Part shown: piece after piece, positions 18,293 to 26,178 of the stretch | Layout: each line of letters starts with the position of its first letter | Position numbering within the stretch: the stretch's first letter is position 1 | From: Streptococcus sp. 'caviae' | Lineage (GTDB): Bacteria > Bacillota > Bacilli > Lactobacillales > Streptococcaceae | NCBI RefSeq assembly: GCF_001937065.1 | Contig: NZ_MOWR01000003.1 | Location: 62,001 to 126,000, forward strand | Length of the DNA stretch: 64,000 bases | Direction: 5' to 3' | The notes under the pieces: model-generated | Database searches by the model: none | The model's input: the letters and a program-made list of their open reading frames with translations, nothing else | Told to the model about the DNA's origin: nothing | Position numbers and translations under genes: made by a program

Positions 18293-19030
18293 TTGGCAAG
18301 GCAAAATATATATGACAATCAGCTATTTTTTGAAGGGTATAAAAAAATTAGAGAAGATGAAGCGAACGCCAATACATTAATTGAAACTCCAGCATTATTA
18401 TCTTTATTACCAGATATGACAGATAAAAATGTGTTAGATTTAGGGTGTGGTTTTGGAGAGCATTGTAAGTTATTTGCGGAAAAAGGCGCTGAAAAAGTAA
18501 TTGGCATAGATTTATCTCAAAAGATGTTACAAATCGCTCAAAATGAAAATTCCCATCCTAAAATTAGCTATGTAAATCTCCCAATGGAAGAAGTAGCTAC
18601 ACTTAACCAAAAATTTGACATAGTTGTCAGTTCCTTAGCTTTTCACTATGTTAAAGATTATGAAAATCTAATACAGGATATTTATAATTTAATGGTGGAC
18701 AAAGGAACACTGATTTTTTCACAGGAACATCCATTTGTGACCAGCCATTTAAGTGGTGAAAGATGGACAAGGGATGTCCAAGGAATGAAAATACATGCTA
18801 ATATTTCTAACTATGCTAAAGAGGGAATTCGTGATACAGTATGGTTTGTCGATAATGTAAAAAAATATCATAGGACATTTTCAACCATCATCAATACGTT
18901 AATAACAGTTGGTTTTCAAATAGATAAGATAATTGAGCCACTACCAAATGAGGAGACTCTAGAAGCGTATCCCCAATATACAGATTTATATCACAGACCA
19001 GATTTTTTGCTTATAAAAGTAAAAAAATAG
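18293..19030 (+). CDS. SAM-dependent methyltransferase (class I)
   Basis: A 245-residue protein with a Rossmann-type SAM-binding motif VLDLGCGFGEHC near residues 44-55, an acidic loop VIGIDLSQKML and a later FDIVVSSLAFHYV block. Methyltransferase family 11/25 proteins look like this; the substrate is not predictable. The start is TTG at 18293, with a G-rich upstream stretch as the ribosome site. Base composition is clearly more AT-rich than its neighbours. It interrupts the usually tight KH-rimM junction and is bracketed by a duplicated rimM promoter, signs of acquisition. It may be a small-molecule or ubiquinone/quinone-type methyltransferase paralogue, but that is a guess. Confidence 0.85.
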   Translation: MARQNIYDNQLFFEGYKKIREDEANANTLIETPALLSLLPDMTDKNVLDLGCGFGEHCKLFAEKGAEKVIGIDLSQKMLQIAQNENSHPKISYVNLPMEEVATLNQKFDIVVSSLAFHYVKDYENLIQDIYNLMVDKGTLIFSQEHPFVTSHLSGERWTRDVQGMKIHANISNYAKEGIRDTVWFVDNVKKYHRTFSTIINTLITVGFQIDKIIEPLPNEETLEAYPQYTDLYHRPDFLLIKVKK

Positions 19031-19082
19031 AATTTAGTTTTCGAGTGATGTCTGTTTCTAAATTGGAGAAAGTCTTCTGAAA

Positions 19083-19110
19083 ATGATAAAATAAGTGTAA
19101 TGTTTTGAAA
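19083..19110 (+). repeat. Promoter-containing direct repeat, copy 2 (native rimM promoter)
   Basis: The second copy of the 28-base repeat ends 11 bases before the rimM ATG. It holds the TAAAAT -10 box; TTGGAG lies 18 bases upstream. Confidence 0.8.
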
Positions 19111-19121
19111 CGGGAGACACT

Positions 19122-19640
19122 ATGAATTACTTTAACGTTGGAAAAATTGTCAATACGCAAGGTTTACAGGGAGAGTTGCGGGTCATGTCTGTAACGGATT
19201 TTGCGGAAGAGCGCTTTAAAAAAGGCAGCCGTCTGGCAGTTTTTGACGAGAAAGACCAGTTTGTGACCAGTCTTGAAGTTGCCAGTCATCGCAAGCAAAA
19301 AAACTTTGACATTGTGAAATTCAAAGGCCTTTATCACATCAATGATGTAGAGAAATACAAAGGTTGCTCGCTCAAAGTTGCAGAAGAAGACTTGTCTGAC
19401 TTAGAAGACAACGAGTTCTACTATCATGAGATTATTGGTTTGGATGTCTATGAAAATGACCTTTTGATCGGTCAAATCAAGGAAATTTTGCAACCAGGTG
19501 CCAATGATGTCTGGGTGGTCGCGCGAAAAGGGAAGCGTGATTTGCTGTTGCCTTACATTCCGCCAGTTGTGCTAAATGTTGATGTGGCAAACAATCGCGT
19601 TGATGTGGAACTTTTGGAAGGATTAGACGATGAAGATTGA
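19122..19640 (+). CDS. rimM: Ribosome maturation factor RimM
   Basis: Assists 30S head assembly and binds the uS19 region. The 172-residue protein begins [19 protein letters not shown], the family signature, followed by a beta-barrel and a PRC-barrel C-terminus with [27 protein letters not shown] site precedes the ATG. The 3' end overlaps trmD by 11 bases, so the two are coupled. Confidence 0.97.
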   Translation: MNYFNVGKIVNTQGLQGELRVMSVTDFAEERFKKGSRLAVFDEKDQFVTSLEVASHRKQKNFDIVKFKGLYHINDVEKYKGCSLKVAEEDLSDLEDNEFYYHEIIGLDVYENDLLIGQIKEILQPGANDVWVVARKGKRDLLLPYIPPVVLNVDVANNRVDVELLEGLDDED

Positions 19641-20352
19641 TATTCTGACCCTTTTCCCAGAAATGTTCGCCCCTTTGCAACATTCGATTGTCGGCAAGGC
19701 GCAGGAAAAAGGCTTGTTGGACATTCAGTATCACAATTTCCGTGAAAATGCAGAAAAAGCCCGTCATGTAGATGATGAACCCTACGGTGGTGGTCAAGGG
19801 ATGTTGCTGCGTGCCCAGCCTATTTTTGACACTTTTGATAAGATAGAATCCCAAAAGTCACGTGTTATCCTTTTAGATCCAGCAGGACGGAGGTTCAGCC
19901 AGTCTTATGCAGAAGACTTAGCACAAGAAGAAGGACTTATTTTTATCTGCGGTCACTATGAAGGGTATGATGAGCGCATCAAGTCTTTGGTGACTGATGA
20001 GATTTCTTTGGGGGATTTTGTTTTAACAGGCGGTGAATTAGCTGCTATGGCTATAATTGATGCAACCGTCAGACTGATTCCCGAAGTTATCGGCAAGGAA
20101 GCCAGCCATCAAGATGACAGCTTTTCATCTGGTCTTTTAGAATATCCCCAGTATACACGTCCTTATGAATACAGGGGCATGAAAGTGCCTGATGTTCTTA
20201 TGAGCGGTCATCACGAAAAGATTCGCCTCTGGCGCTTAGAGCAAAGTTTGCGCAAAACCTGGGAGTACAGGCCTGATTTGTTGGAGCATTATCATTTTAC
20301 TGAAGAAGAAAAGCAGCTTTTAGAAAAAATAAAGAGCGAGGGACTGAGCTGA
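19630..20352 (+). CDS. trmD: tRNA (guanine-N1-)-methyltransferase
   Basis: Makes m1G37 in tRNAs with G at position 36, which maintains reading frame. The 240-residue SPOUT-fold enzyme has [13 protein letters not shown] at its start, [26 protein letters not shown] and [14 protein letters not shown], the trefoil-knot SAM site. Length is normal. It overlaps rimM and is followed by the FNR gene after a promoter. Confidence 0.97.
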   Translation: MKIDILTLFPEMFAPLQHSIVGKAQEKGLLDIQYHNFRENAEKARHVDDEPYGGGQGMLLRAQPIFDTFDKIESQKSRVILLDPAGRRFSQSYAEDLAQEEGLIFICGHYEGYDERIKSLVTDEISLGDFVLTGGELAAMAIIDATVRLIPEVIGKEASHQDDSFSSGLLEYPQYTRPYEYRGMKVPDVLMSGHHEKIRLWRLEQSLRKTWEYRPDLLEHYHFTEEEKQLLEKIKSEGLS

Positions 20353-20414
20353 CCTTGATGCCTGTTTGGAAAGTTTGTTTCCTACTCTTTTTATTTGCTG
20401 GCTTTCAATTGTGC

Positions 20415-20420
20415 TATAAT
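20415..20420 (+). promoter_or_regulatory. Extended -10 promoter of the ferredoxin-NADP reductase gene
   Basis: TGTGC then TATAAT at 20415-20420, without a convincing -35. Confidence 0.6.
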
Positions 20421-20450
20421 GGAATTACTTTGTTTATGGAGGAAGAAAAA

Positions 20451-21449
20451 TTGACATCTGAAAAAGATATTTATGATATAACGGTTATCGGCGGCGGCCC
20501 CGTCGGTCTTTTTGCGGCTTTTTATGCTGGTTTGCGCGATGTGCGGGTCAAAATCATTGAAAGTTTGTCTGAACTGGGCGGCCAGCCTGCTGTCTTGTAT
20601 CCGGAAAAAGTTATTTACGATATTCCCGGTTTTCCAGCGATTACAGGAGCCAATTTGGTAGACAGTCTTATTGAGCAGACAGAGCGTTTTAAAGATAAGA
20701 CCAGTATTTGTCTGAAAGAAGAAGTCAAGATCTTTGAAAAAGAAGGCGATATTTTTACTATTGAGACCAATAAAGGGCAGCACTTTTCAAAAGCTATTAT
20801 TATTGCTTGCGGAAATGGAGCCTTTGCGCCGCGGCAGCTCGGTCTAGAAAATGAAGAGCGCTATGCTGATTATAATATCTTTTACAATGTTCATAAATTA
20901 GATCGGTTTGCCGGTAAAAAAGTTGTCATTTGCGGCGGTGGTGATTCTGCTGTTGACTGGGCTAATGCCTTAGATAAAATTGCAGAAAGTGTTACTTTAG
21001 TGCACCGCCGTGACGCCTTTCGTGCTCATGAGCATAGTGTGGAAGTTTTGAAAGCTTCCAATGTTACTATTATGACACCTTATCTTCCTTTGGAACTTAA
21101 AGGAGACGGTGAAAAGGTCCAAAGTCTTGTTATTCAAAAAGTAAAATCAGATGAGACTCAGGAACTTGCCCTTGATGATCTCATTGTCAGCTTCGGTTTT
21201 TCAACATCCAATAAAAATCTAAAAAATTGGAATATTGATTACAAACGTTCCAGTATCAATGTATCTCCTGTCTTTCAGACCAGCCAGGAAGGTGTCTATG
21301 CTATTGGGGATGCAGCTCAGTATGCTGGCAAGGTAGATTTGATTGCGACTGGTTTTGGCGAAGCGCCAACGGCAGTTAATCAAGCTATTCACTACATTTA
21401 CCCGGATCGTGACAATCGTGTGGTTCACTCAACGTCATTGATTAAATAG
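20451..21449 (+). CDS. Ferredoxin-NADP(+) reductase (thioredoxin-reductase-like flavoprotein)
   Basis: An FAD/NAD(P)-dependent oxidoreductase of the YumC type. The 332-residue protein has an FAD-binding [15 protein letters not shown] near the N-terminus, an NADPH-binding [14 protein letters not shown] near residue 165 and the C-terminal FAD motif [11 protein letters not shown]. The CxxC disulfide of true thioredoxin reductases is absent, which supports FNR. I choose TTG at 20451 because GGAGG at 20438-20442 is ideally spaced; an ATG at 20436 would place that sequence inside the gene. A strong terminator follows. Confidence 0.9.
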   Translation: MTSEKDIYDITVIGGGPVGLFAAFYAGLRDVRVKIIESLSELGGQPAVLYPEKVIYDIPGFPAITGANLVDSLIEQTERFKDKTSICLKEEVKIFEKEGDIFTIETNKGQHFSKAIIIACGNGAFAPRQLGLENEERYADYNIFYNVHKLDRFAGKKVVICGGGDSAVDWANALDKIAESVTLVHRRDAFRAHEHSVEVLKASNVTIMTPYLPLELKGDGEKVQSLVIQKVKSDETQELALDDLIVSFGFSTSNKNLKNWNIDYKRSSINVSPVFQTSQEGVYAIGDAAQYAGKVDLIATGFGEAPTAVNQAIHYIYPDRDNRVVHSTSLIK

Positions 21450-21574
21450 ACGTCAGAATAAAGGAGAAGTAGGATCAAAAAGAGCTAAGAAGCTACAGCT
21501 TTTCTGCCTACTCCCAGCTGGCTGGCAGACGGATAAAGAAAGTTCACAGAGCCGGCAAAATAATTTAATGAAAA

Positions 21575-21630
21575 GAAAGCGGAGAGAAACCAGTCATTCG
21601 AAGAAGGTACTTTCTCTCCGCTTTTTTATG
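21575..21630 (+). terminator. Intrinsic terminator after FNR
   Basis: AAAGCGGAGAGAAA pairs with TTTCTCTCCGCTTTTTT across a 23-base loop. Confidence 0.75.
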
Positions 21631-21879
21631 TTAAGGTGTTCAACTGTTGCGTCAAGAAGTATAATTATGAAAGATCGGCTCTTTCATGCTCAGCAGCTAG
21701 CCAAAGTCGTTTTCGTCAGTCTTTCTGCTTTTAAAACTTTAAGACAGAACGGACAATAGCAGCAGATTTACGATTTGTAAGAGATTGACAGACCATTTTG
21801 TATGTTTCGCAGGAGCTTTACTATTGTTGCTTACTTTTAAGACCTTTGTTGCTTTTTGAAAGAATTTGGCAGAAATTGC

Positions 21880-21908
21880 TTGACAGTTATCCTATAGCAG
21901 TATATAAT
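21880..21908 (+). promoter_or_regulatory. Promoter of the fru operon
   Basis: TTGACA at 21880-21885 and TATAAT at 21903-21908 with 17-base spacing, both consensus. Confidence 0.9.
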
Positions 21909-21914
21909 AACAGG

Positions 21915-21928
21915 TGTAAACGATTTCA
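21915..21928 (+). promoter_or_regulatory. cre site (CcpA operator)
   Basis: TGTAAACGATTTCA matches the catabolite-responsive-element consensus TGWAANCGNTNWCA at every position. It covers the expected transcription start, so CcpA should repress the operon when preferred sugars are present. Confidence 0.88.
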
Positions 21929-21945
21929 ACAGGAGGTGAGGTCAT

Positions 21946-22689
21946 ATTTTAAAATCTGAACGTAAGCAGATTATCATGGAAAAGCTGTCGCAGGAAAATT
22001 TTGTAACCTTGGAATTTCTTGTTAGTATTCTTGATACTTCTGAATCGACCGTTCGCAGAGATTTAGACGAGTTGGCAAGTGAGAAAAAGCTTCACCGGGT
22101 TCATGGCGGAGCTGAAAAAAATCATCCCTTACAAGAGGAAGAAACGATTCTGCAAAAATCTATCAAAAACGTTCAAGCCAAACAGGCTATTGTTCAAAAA
22201 GCAGCTGAGATGATTTCTGCCGGTGATGTTATCTTTATTGATGCCGGCACAACGACTGAACTGCTCTTAGACATGCTGCAGCAGGAAGGGCTGACTGTGG
22301 TGACGAATTCCATTCACCACGCAGCAAAATTGGTGGAAAAAAACATCAATACCTTGGTTATTGGCGGCTATGTTAAAAATTCGACAGACGCCAGTATCGG
22401 TCAGTTTGCGATTAATCAGCTCAGTCAGCTGAATTTTGATAAAGCTTTTATTGGCATGAACGGTGTTGATTTGCATTTCCTGACAACCCCTGATACAGAA
22501 GAGGCAGCTATTAAAAAGACGGTTATCGACAATGCTCAGACGACCTATGCTTTGGTGGATGCTTCAAAAATGGGACAGACCTCATTTGTTAAAGTTGATC
22601 GGCTGGAAGCAGTGACTATCATCACTAATAAATCGGACAGCCGTATGTTAAAAGAGACGAAGAAAAAAACGAAGGTGATCGAAGTATGA
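21946..22689 (+). CDS. fruR: DeoR-family repressor of the fructose operon
   Basis: A 247-residue regulator with an N-terminal DeoR helix-turn-helix (SESTVRRDLDELASEKKLHR, then VHGGAE) and a sugar-phosphate-sensing domain with DAGTTTEL. Fructose 1-phosphate is the usual inducer in this family. The start is unusual: a perfect AGGAGGTGAG site at 21931-21940 points to ATT at 21946, giving the expected family N-terminus LKSERKQIIMEKL after the initiator. The first ATG, at 21976, has no ribosome site and would remove part of the first helix. The 3' end overlaps fruK by ATGA. Confidence 0.9.
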   Translation: MLKSERKQIIMEKLSQENFVTLEFLVSILDTSESTVRRDLDELASEKKLHRVHGGAEKNHPLQEEETILQKSIKNVQAKQAIVQKAAEMISAGDVIFIDAGTTTELLLDMLQQEGLTVVTNSIHHAAKLVEKNINTLVIGGYVKNSTDASIGQFAINQLSQLNFDKAFIGMNGVDLHFLTTPDTEEAAIKKTVIDNAQTTYALVDASKMGQTSFVKVDRLEAVTIITNKSDSRMLKETKKKTKVIEV

Positions 22690-23597
22690 TTTATACCGTA
22701 ACTCTCAATCCTTCCATTGACTTTATCGTCCGCATTGATACTGTAGAAATTGGCAGTGTTAACCGTATGGACAGTGACGATAAGTTTGTCGGAGGAAAGG
22801 GGATTAATGTCAGCCGTATCCTGCAGCGCTTAGGACAGGATAATACTGCAACAGGTTTCATTGGCGGTTTTACCGGCAGGTTTGTTGAAGAGGGCTTGAC
22901 TGCTGAAGGCATCAAGACTGATTTTGTTCATGTTGATCAGGACACGCGGATCAATGTTAAAATCAAGGCTGATGAAGAAACCGAGATTAATGGGACAGGC
23001 CCCCGTATAAGCGAGGAGCAGGTAGAAGCTCTGGAGGCTGTTTTAAGCCGGCTTTCCTCAGAAGATACCGTTGTGTTTGCAGGAAGCGCTCCGACCAATC
23101 TGGGCAATCAAATCTATAAACGTTTGATTCCGCTTGTCAGACAGACCGGTGCCCAAATCGTGTGTGATTTTGAGGGACAAACCCTGCTTGATGCTCTTGC
23201 TTATCAGCCGCTTTTGGTCAAACCCAATAACCATGAACTGGAAGCTATTTTCAATGTCGAGCTGAAAGGATTGGATGATGTTGAAAAATATGCGCGTGAG
23301 ATTTTGGCCAAAGGAGCACAAAATGTCATCATCTCAATGGCAGGTGACGGCGCTTTATTGGTAACGCCGGAGGCAGCTTATTTTGCTAAGCCAATCAAGG
23401 GACAGGTAAAGAACTCTGTCGGTGCCGGTGATTCCATGGTTGCAGGCTTTACGGGTGAATTTGTCAAGACAGCAGATCCTGTCGAAGCCCTCAAATGGGG
23501 AGTCGCCTGCGGCACAGCAACAGCTTTTTCAGATGATTTAGCCAGTATTGATTTTATAAAGGAAACTTACAAAAAAGTAGAGGTAGAAAAAAGATGA
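22686..23597 (+). CDS. fruK: 1-phosphofructokinase
   Basis: Converts fructose 1-phosphate, the product of the PTS, to fructose 1,6-bisphosphate. The 303-residue PfkB-family protein has MIYTVTLNPSIDFIVRI at its start, GGKGINVSRILQRLG near residue 37 and the C-terminal catalytic block NSVGAGDSMVAGFTGEF. ATGA overlaps on both sides couple its translation to fruR and fruA. Confidence 0.97.
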   Translation: MIYTVTLNPSIDFIVRIDTVEIGSVNRMDSDDKFVGGKGINVSRILQRLGQDNTATGFIGGFTGRFVEEGLTAEGIKTDFVHVDQDTRINVKIKADEETEINGTGPRISEEQVEALEAVLSRLSSEDTVVFAGSAPTNLGNQIYKRLIPLVRQTGAQIVCDFEGQTLLDALAYQPLLVKPNNHELEAIFNVELKGLDDVEKYAREILAKGAQNVIISMAGDGALLVTPEAAYFAKPIKGQVKNSVGAGDSMVAGFTGEFVKTADPVEALKWGVACGTATAFSDDLASIDFIKETYKKVEVEKR

Positions 23598-25555
23598 AAA
23601 TTCAGGACTTACTGAACAAAGACGTGATGTTGCTTGATCTTCAGGCGACCACTAAGGAAGCTGTGATTGATGAGATGGTTTCAAAGCTGGCTGAAAAAGG
23701 TATCGTTACCGATTTTGATACTTTTAAAGCTGGCATCATGAACCGTGAAGCACAGACTTCAACAGGGCTTGGTGATGGTATTGCCATGCCCCACAGCAAG
23801 AATGCAGCTGTTAAGGAAGCAACTGTCCTCTTTGCTAAATCCAATAAGGGCGTTGATTATGAAGCCCTTGACGGTGCACCGGTTGATCTTTTCTTCATGA
23901 TTGCTGCACCGGACGGTGCCAATGATACGCACTTGGCTGCCTTGGCTGAACTGTCTCAATACCTTTTAAAAGATGGATTTGCTGATAAATTGCGCCAAGT
24001 AGCCACTCCTGACGATGTTATCACGCTCTTTAATGAAACCGAAGAAGAAAAGAAAGAAGAAGCACCAGCTGCACCGGCGGCCGACAATCAAGATTTTATC
24101 GTGGCTGTAACAGCTTGTACAACTGGGATTGCCCACACTTATATGGCAGAAGAAGCCCTCAAGAAACAAGCTGCTGAAATGGGCGTTGCTATCAAGGTTG
24201 AAACAAACGGTGCTTCCGGTATCGGCAATAAACTGACTGCTGATGATATTAAGCGCGCCAAAGGTGTTATCATTGCAGCCGACAAGGCTGTTGAGATGGA
24301 TCGTTTTGATGGCAAGCCTTTAATTTCGCGGCCAGTTGCAGAAGGTATCAAAAAACCGGAAGAGCTGATTAGTATGATTCTTGATGATAAGGCTGACGCT
24401 TATGCAGCTGCAGCCGACAGCACTGCTGTCAGCGAAGCTTCGGCTGCTGAAAAGCCAAGCTTGGGCGGTGCCTTCTACAAACACCTGATGAGCGGTGTTT
24501 CGCAGATGCTGCCATTTGTTATCGGCGGCGGTATCGCTATTGCCCTTGCTTTCTTGATTGATAATTTGATGGGAGTTCCTAAGGATCAGTTATCTAATCT
24601 GGGATCTTATCATGAACTGGCTTCCCTTTTCAAGAATGTCGGTAATGCAGCCTTTGAATTTATGCTTCCGGTTTTAGCCGGTTATATTGCCTACTCTATT
24701 GCTGAAAAACCTGGTTTGGTTGCCGGTTTTGTTGCAGGCTTTATTGCTAAATCCGGTCTGGCTTTCGGCAAGGTGCCATTTGCCAGCGGCGGTAAAGAAA
24801 GTTTAGCTTTAGCAGGAGTACCTTCCGGTTTCCTGGGTGCCCTTGTTGGTGGTTTCCTTGCCGGCGGTGTTATCTTGCTTCTTAAGAAACTCTTGACCGG
24901 ACTTCCGCGCTCGCTTGAAGGGGTTAAATCAATCCTTCTGTATCCTTTGCTGGGCGTTCTGGTAACTGGTTTCCTCATGCTCTTTGTTAATATTCCGATG
25001 GCCAGCATCAATACGGCTCTGAACTCCTTCCTTGAAAATCTTTCAGGCAGCTCAGCTGTTTTGATGGGACTCTTGGTCGGCGGCATGATGGCCGTTGACA
25101 TGGGCGGTCCTGTTAACAAAGCAGCCTATGTATTTGGTACAGGTACATTGGCAGCGACTGTTTCCTCAGGTGGTTCTGTGGTTATGGCTTCTGTTATGGC
25201 CGGAGGTATGGTACCGCCGCTTGCTGTCTTTGTTGCTACGTTGCTCTTCAAAGATAAATTTACTAAAGAAGAACGCGATTCAGGATTGACTAACATTGTT
25301 ATGGGACTTTCTTTCATCACTGAAGGTGCTATTCCGTTCGGTGCAGCTGACCCGGCGCGTGCGATTCCTAGTTTCATCGTTGGTTCAGCCCTCACAGGTG
25401 CCTTGGTTGGTCTGTCAGGTATCAAATTGATGGCCCCTCACGGCGGAATCTTTGTTATCGCCTTGACCAGCAATGCTCTGCTTTATCTTTTGTATATCCT
25501 TATTGGAGCTGTGGTCTCAGGTATCCTCTTTGGCATGCTTCGCAAGGCAAAATAA
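23594..25555 (+). CDS. fruA: Fructose-specific PTS enzyme IIABC
   Basis: Imports fructose and phosphorylates it at C1. The 653-residue protein carries all domains in the order A-B-C: EIIA (1-150, phospho-His67 in GIAMPHSKN), a charged Ala/Pro/Glu linker, EIIB (about 165-265, phospho-Cys175 in AVTACTTGIAHTYMA) and a membrane EIIC (about 295-650) with around nine hydrophobic segments. HPr supplies the phosphate. It ends the fru operon; a terminator hairpin follows, now split into two copies by an inserted element. Confidence 0.97.
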   Translation: MKIQDLLNKDVMLLDLQATTKEAVIDEMVSKLAEKGIVTDFDTFKAGIMNREAQTSTGLGDGIAMPHSKNAAVKEATVLFAKSNKGVDYEALDGAPVDLFFMIAAPDGANDTHLAALAELSQYLLKDGFADKLRQVATPDDVITLFNETEEEKKEEAPAAPAADNQDFIVAVTACTTGIAHTYMAEEALKKQAAEMGVAIKVETNGASGIGNKLTADDIKRAKGVIIAADKAVEMDRFDGKPLISRPVAEGIKKPEELISMILDDKADAYAAAADSTAVSEASAAEKPSLGGAFYKHLMSGVSQMLPFVIGGGIAIALAFLIDNLMGVPKDQLSNLGSYHELASLFKNVGNAAFEFMLPVLAGYIAYSIAEKPGLVAGFVAGFIAKSGLAFGKVPFASGGKESLALAGVPSGFLGALVGGFLAGGVILLLKKLLTGLPRSLEGVKSILLYPLLGVLVTGFLMLFVNIPMASINTALNSFLENLSGSSAVLMGLLVGGMMAVDMGGPVNKAAYVFGTGTLAATVSSGGSVVMASVMAGGMVPPLAVFVATLLFKDKFTKEERDSGLTNIVMGLSFITEGAIPFGAADPARAIPSFIVGSALTGALVGLSGIKLMAPHGGIFVIALTSNALLYLLYILIGAVVSGILFGMLRKAK

Positions 25556-25595
25556 AAATAGAGCCTTGGCAGCTCTGTCAATAATCTATAAAGCG

Positions 25596-25619
25596 TAAGC
25601 CGGATGTTAATCCGGCTTT
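25596..25619 (+). terminator. fru operon terminator hairpin, copy 1 (target duplication)
   Basis: A 24-base sequence with stem AAGCCGGAT / ATCCGGCTT. The identical 24 bases occur at 25911-25934, on the far side of the inserted element. The copy-1 T-run is cut short by the insertion. Confidence 0.85.
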
Positions 25620-25910
25620 CAGACTGAAGAAAAAGTCAATTTTTATCAAAAGAACTATTGTGTTATGATACTTTCCTTAGGTAGCGCGGACGGTAGCAAC
25701 TTCCTTTGGAATTTCATACCTAGATTTTGAGCCCAAGTCTCAAAATCTCCGAACGCCAGAAATAAGTGATTTCTGGCGTTTTTGCTACAGCGGAAAGTAT
25801 CTGGATCAGGCTCGTTCAATTCGCCTATTTTTCTTATAGATTGTGAATTGATACTATCCTAAGATATGTGTGCTCGTGAAATGCTAACTATAGAGTTTGT
25901 CTACAACCTG
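25620..25910. mobile_element. 291-base non-autonomous element with IS1182-like ends
   Basis: The left end CAGACTGAAGAAAAAGTC (25620-25637) is inverted relative to the right end, whose reverse complement is CAGGTTGTAGACAAACTC (25910-25893); 13 of 18 positions agree. Each resembles the corresponding end of the complete IS at 46480-48015 (CAGACTGAAGACAAAG left, CAGACCGAAGACAAAC right). It is bracketed by a 24-base direct duplication of the fru terminator hairpin, the same duplication length as at the IS. No coding capacity is visible; the interior is a nest of perfect stems at 25667-25801. A partial inverted relative lies at 2959-3298. Confidence 0.82.
25667..25801. ncRNA. Structured cargo of the element (nested stems)
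   Basis: Outer stem GATACTTTCC (25667-25676) with GGAAAGTATC (25792-25801). Second stem GTAGCAA (25693-25699) with TTGCTAC (25782-25788). Within it lie three hairpins: TTCC/GGAA at 25701-25711, AGATTTTGAG/CTCAAAATCT at 25722-25748, and CGCCAGAAAT/ATTTCTGGCG at 25754-25778. Either strand could fold. Whether it is transcribed is unknown. Confidence 0.5.
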
Positions 25911-25938
25911 TAAGCCGGATGTTAATCCGGCTTTTTTG
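25911..25938 (+). terminator. fru operon terminator hairpin, copy 2
   Basis: The second copy of the 24-base hairpin sequence (25911-25934), here followed by TTTTG so that it forms a full intrinsic terminator. Confidence 0.85.
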
Positions 25939-25982
25939 TGTGCTGGGCTGCAGTTTTTGGATTTTAGCTCCTGAGCAATTTT

Positions 25983-26005
25983 TGTTATAGTTATTAGCTA
26001 TAACA
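25983..26005 (+). promoter_or_regulatory. Inverted repeat upstream of metE
   Basis: TGTTATAG at 25983-25990 and CTATAACA at 25998-26005. It shares ATAG/CTAT half-sites with the adjacent MET-box and may be an additional regulator or upstream binding site. Confidence 0.5.
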
Positions 26006-26016
26006 ACTCCTACATA

Positions 26017-26033
26017 TATAGTTTCAAACTATA
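26017..26033 (+). promoter_or_regulatory. MET-box (MetR/MtaR-type operator)
   Basis: TATAGTTTCAAACTATA is a perfect 17-base palindrome and matches the streptococcal MET-box consensus TATAGTTTSAAACTATA exactly. It predicts activation of metE-metF by a LysR-type methionine regulator. Confidence 0.85.
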
Positions 26034-26178
26034 TAAAAGCATAAAAACCTAAAAAGCTATAAAGTATTGATTTCACAGTAATTATCTAGTATTATTTTAA
26101 TCAAAATAAAAAAATAGGTTATAGTTATGAGGTAAACTATCTAGGCACCTCTAAGCTCAAAACTATAGGGAGGATTAA

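Larger units (their letters stand above)
21450..21945. other. Intergenic region between FNR and fruR
   Basis: No gene is convincing. It holds the FNR terminator at 21575-21630 and, at its right end, the fru promoter and cre site. A GTAGG / CCTAC inverted pair around 21469-21515 can form an imperfect hairpin. The remaining 250 bases show nothing recognisable. Confidence 0.5.
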
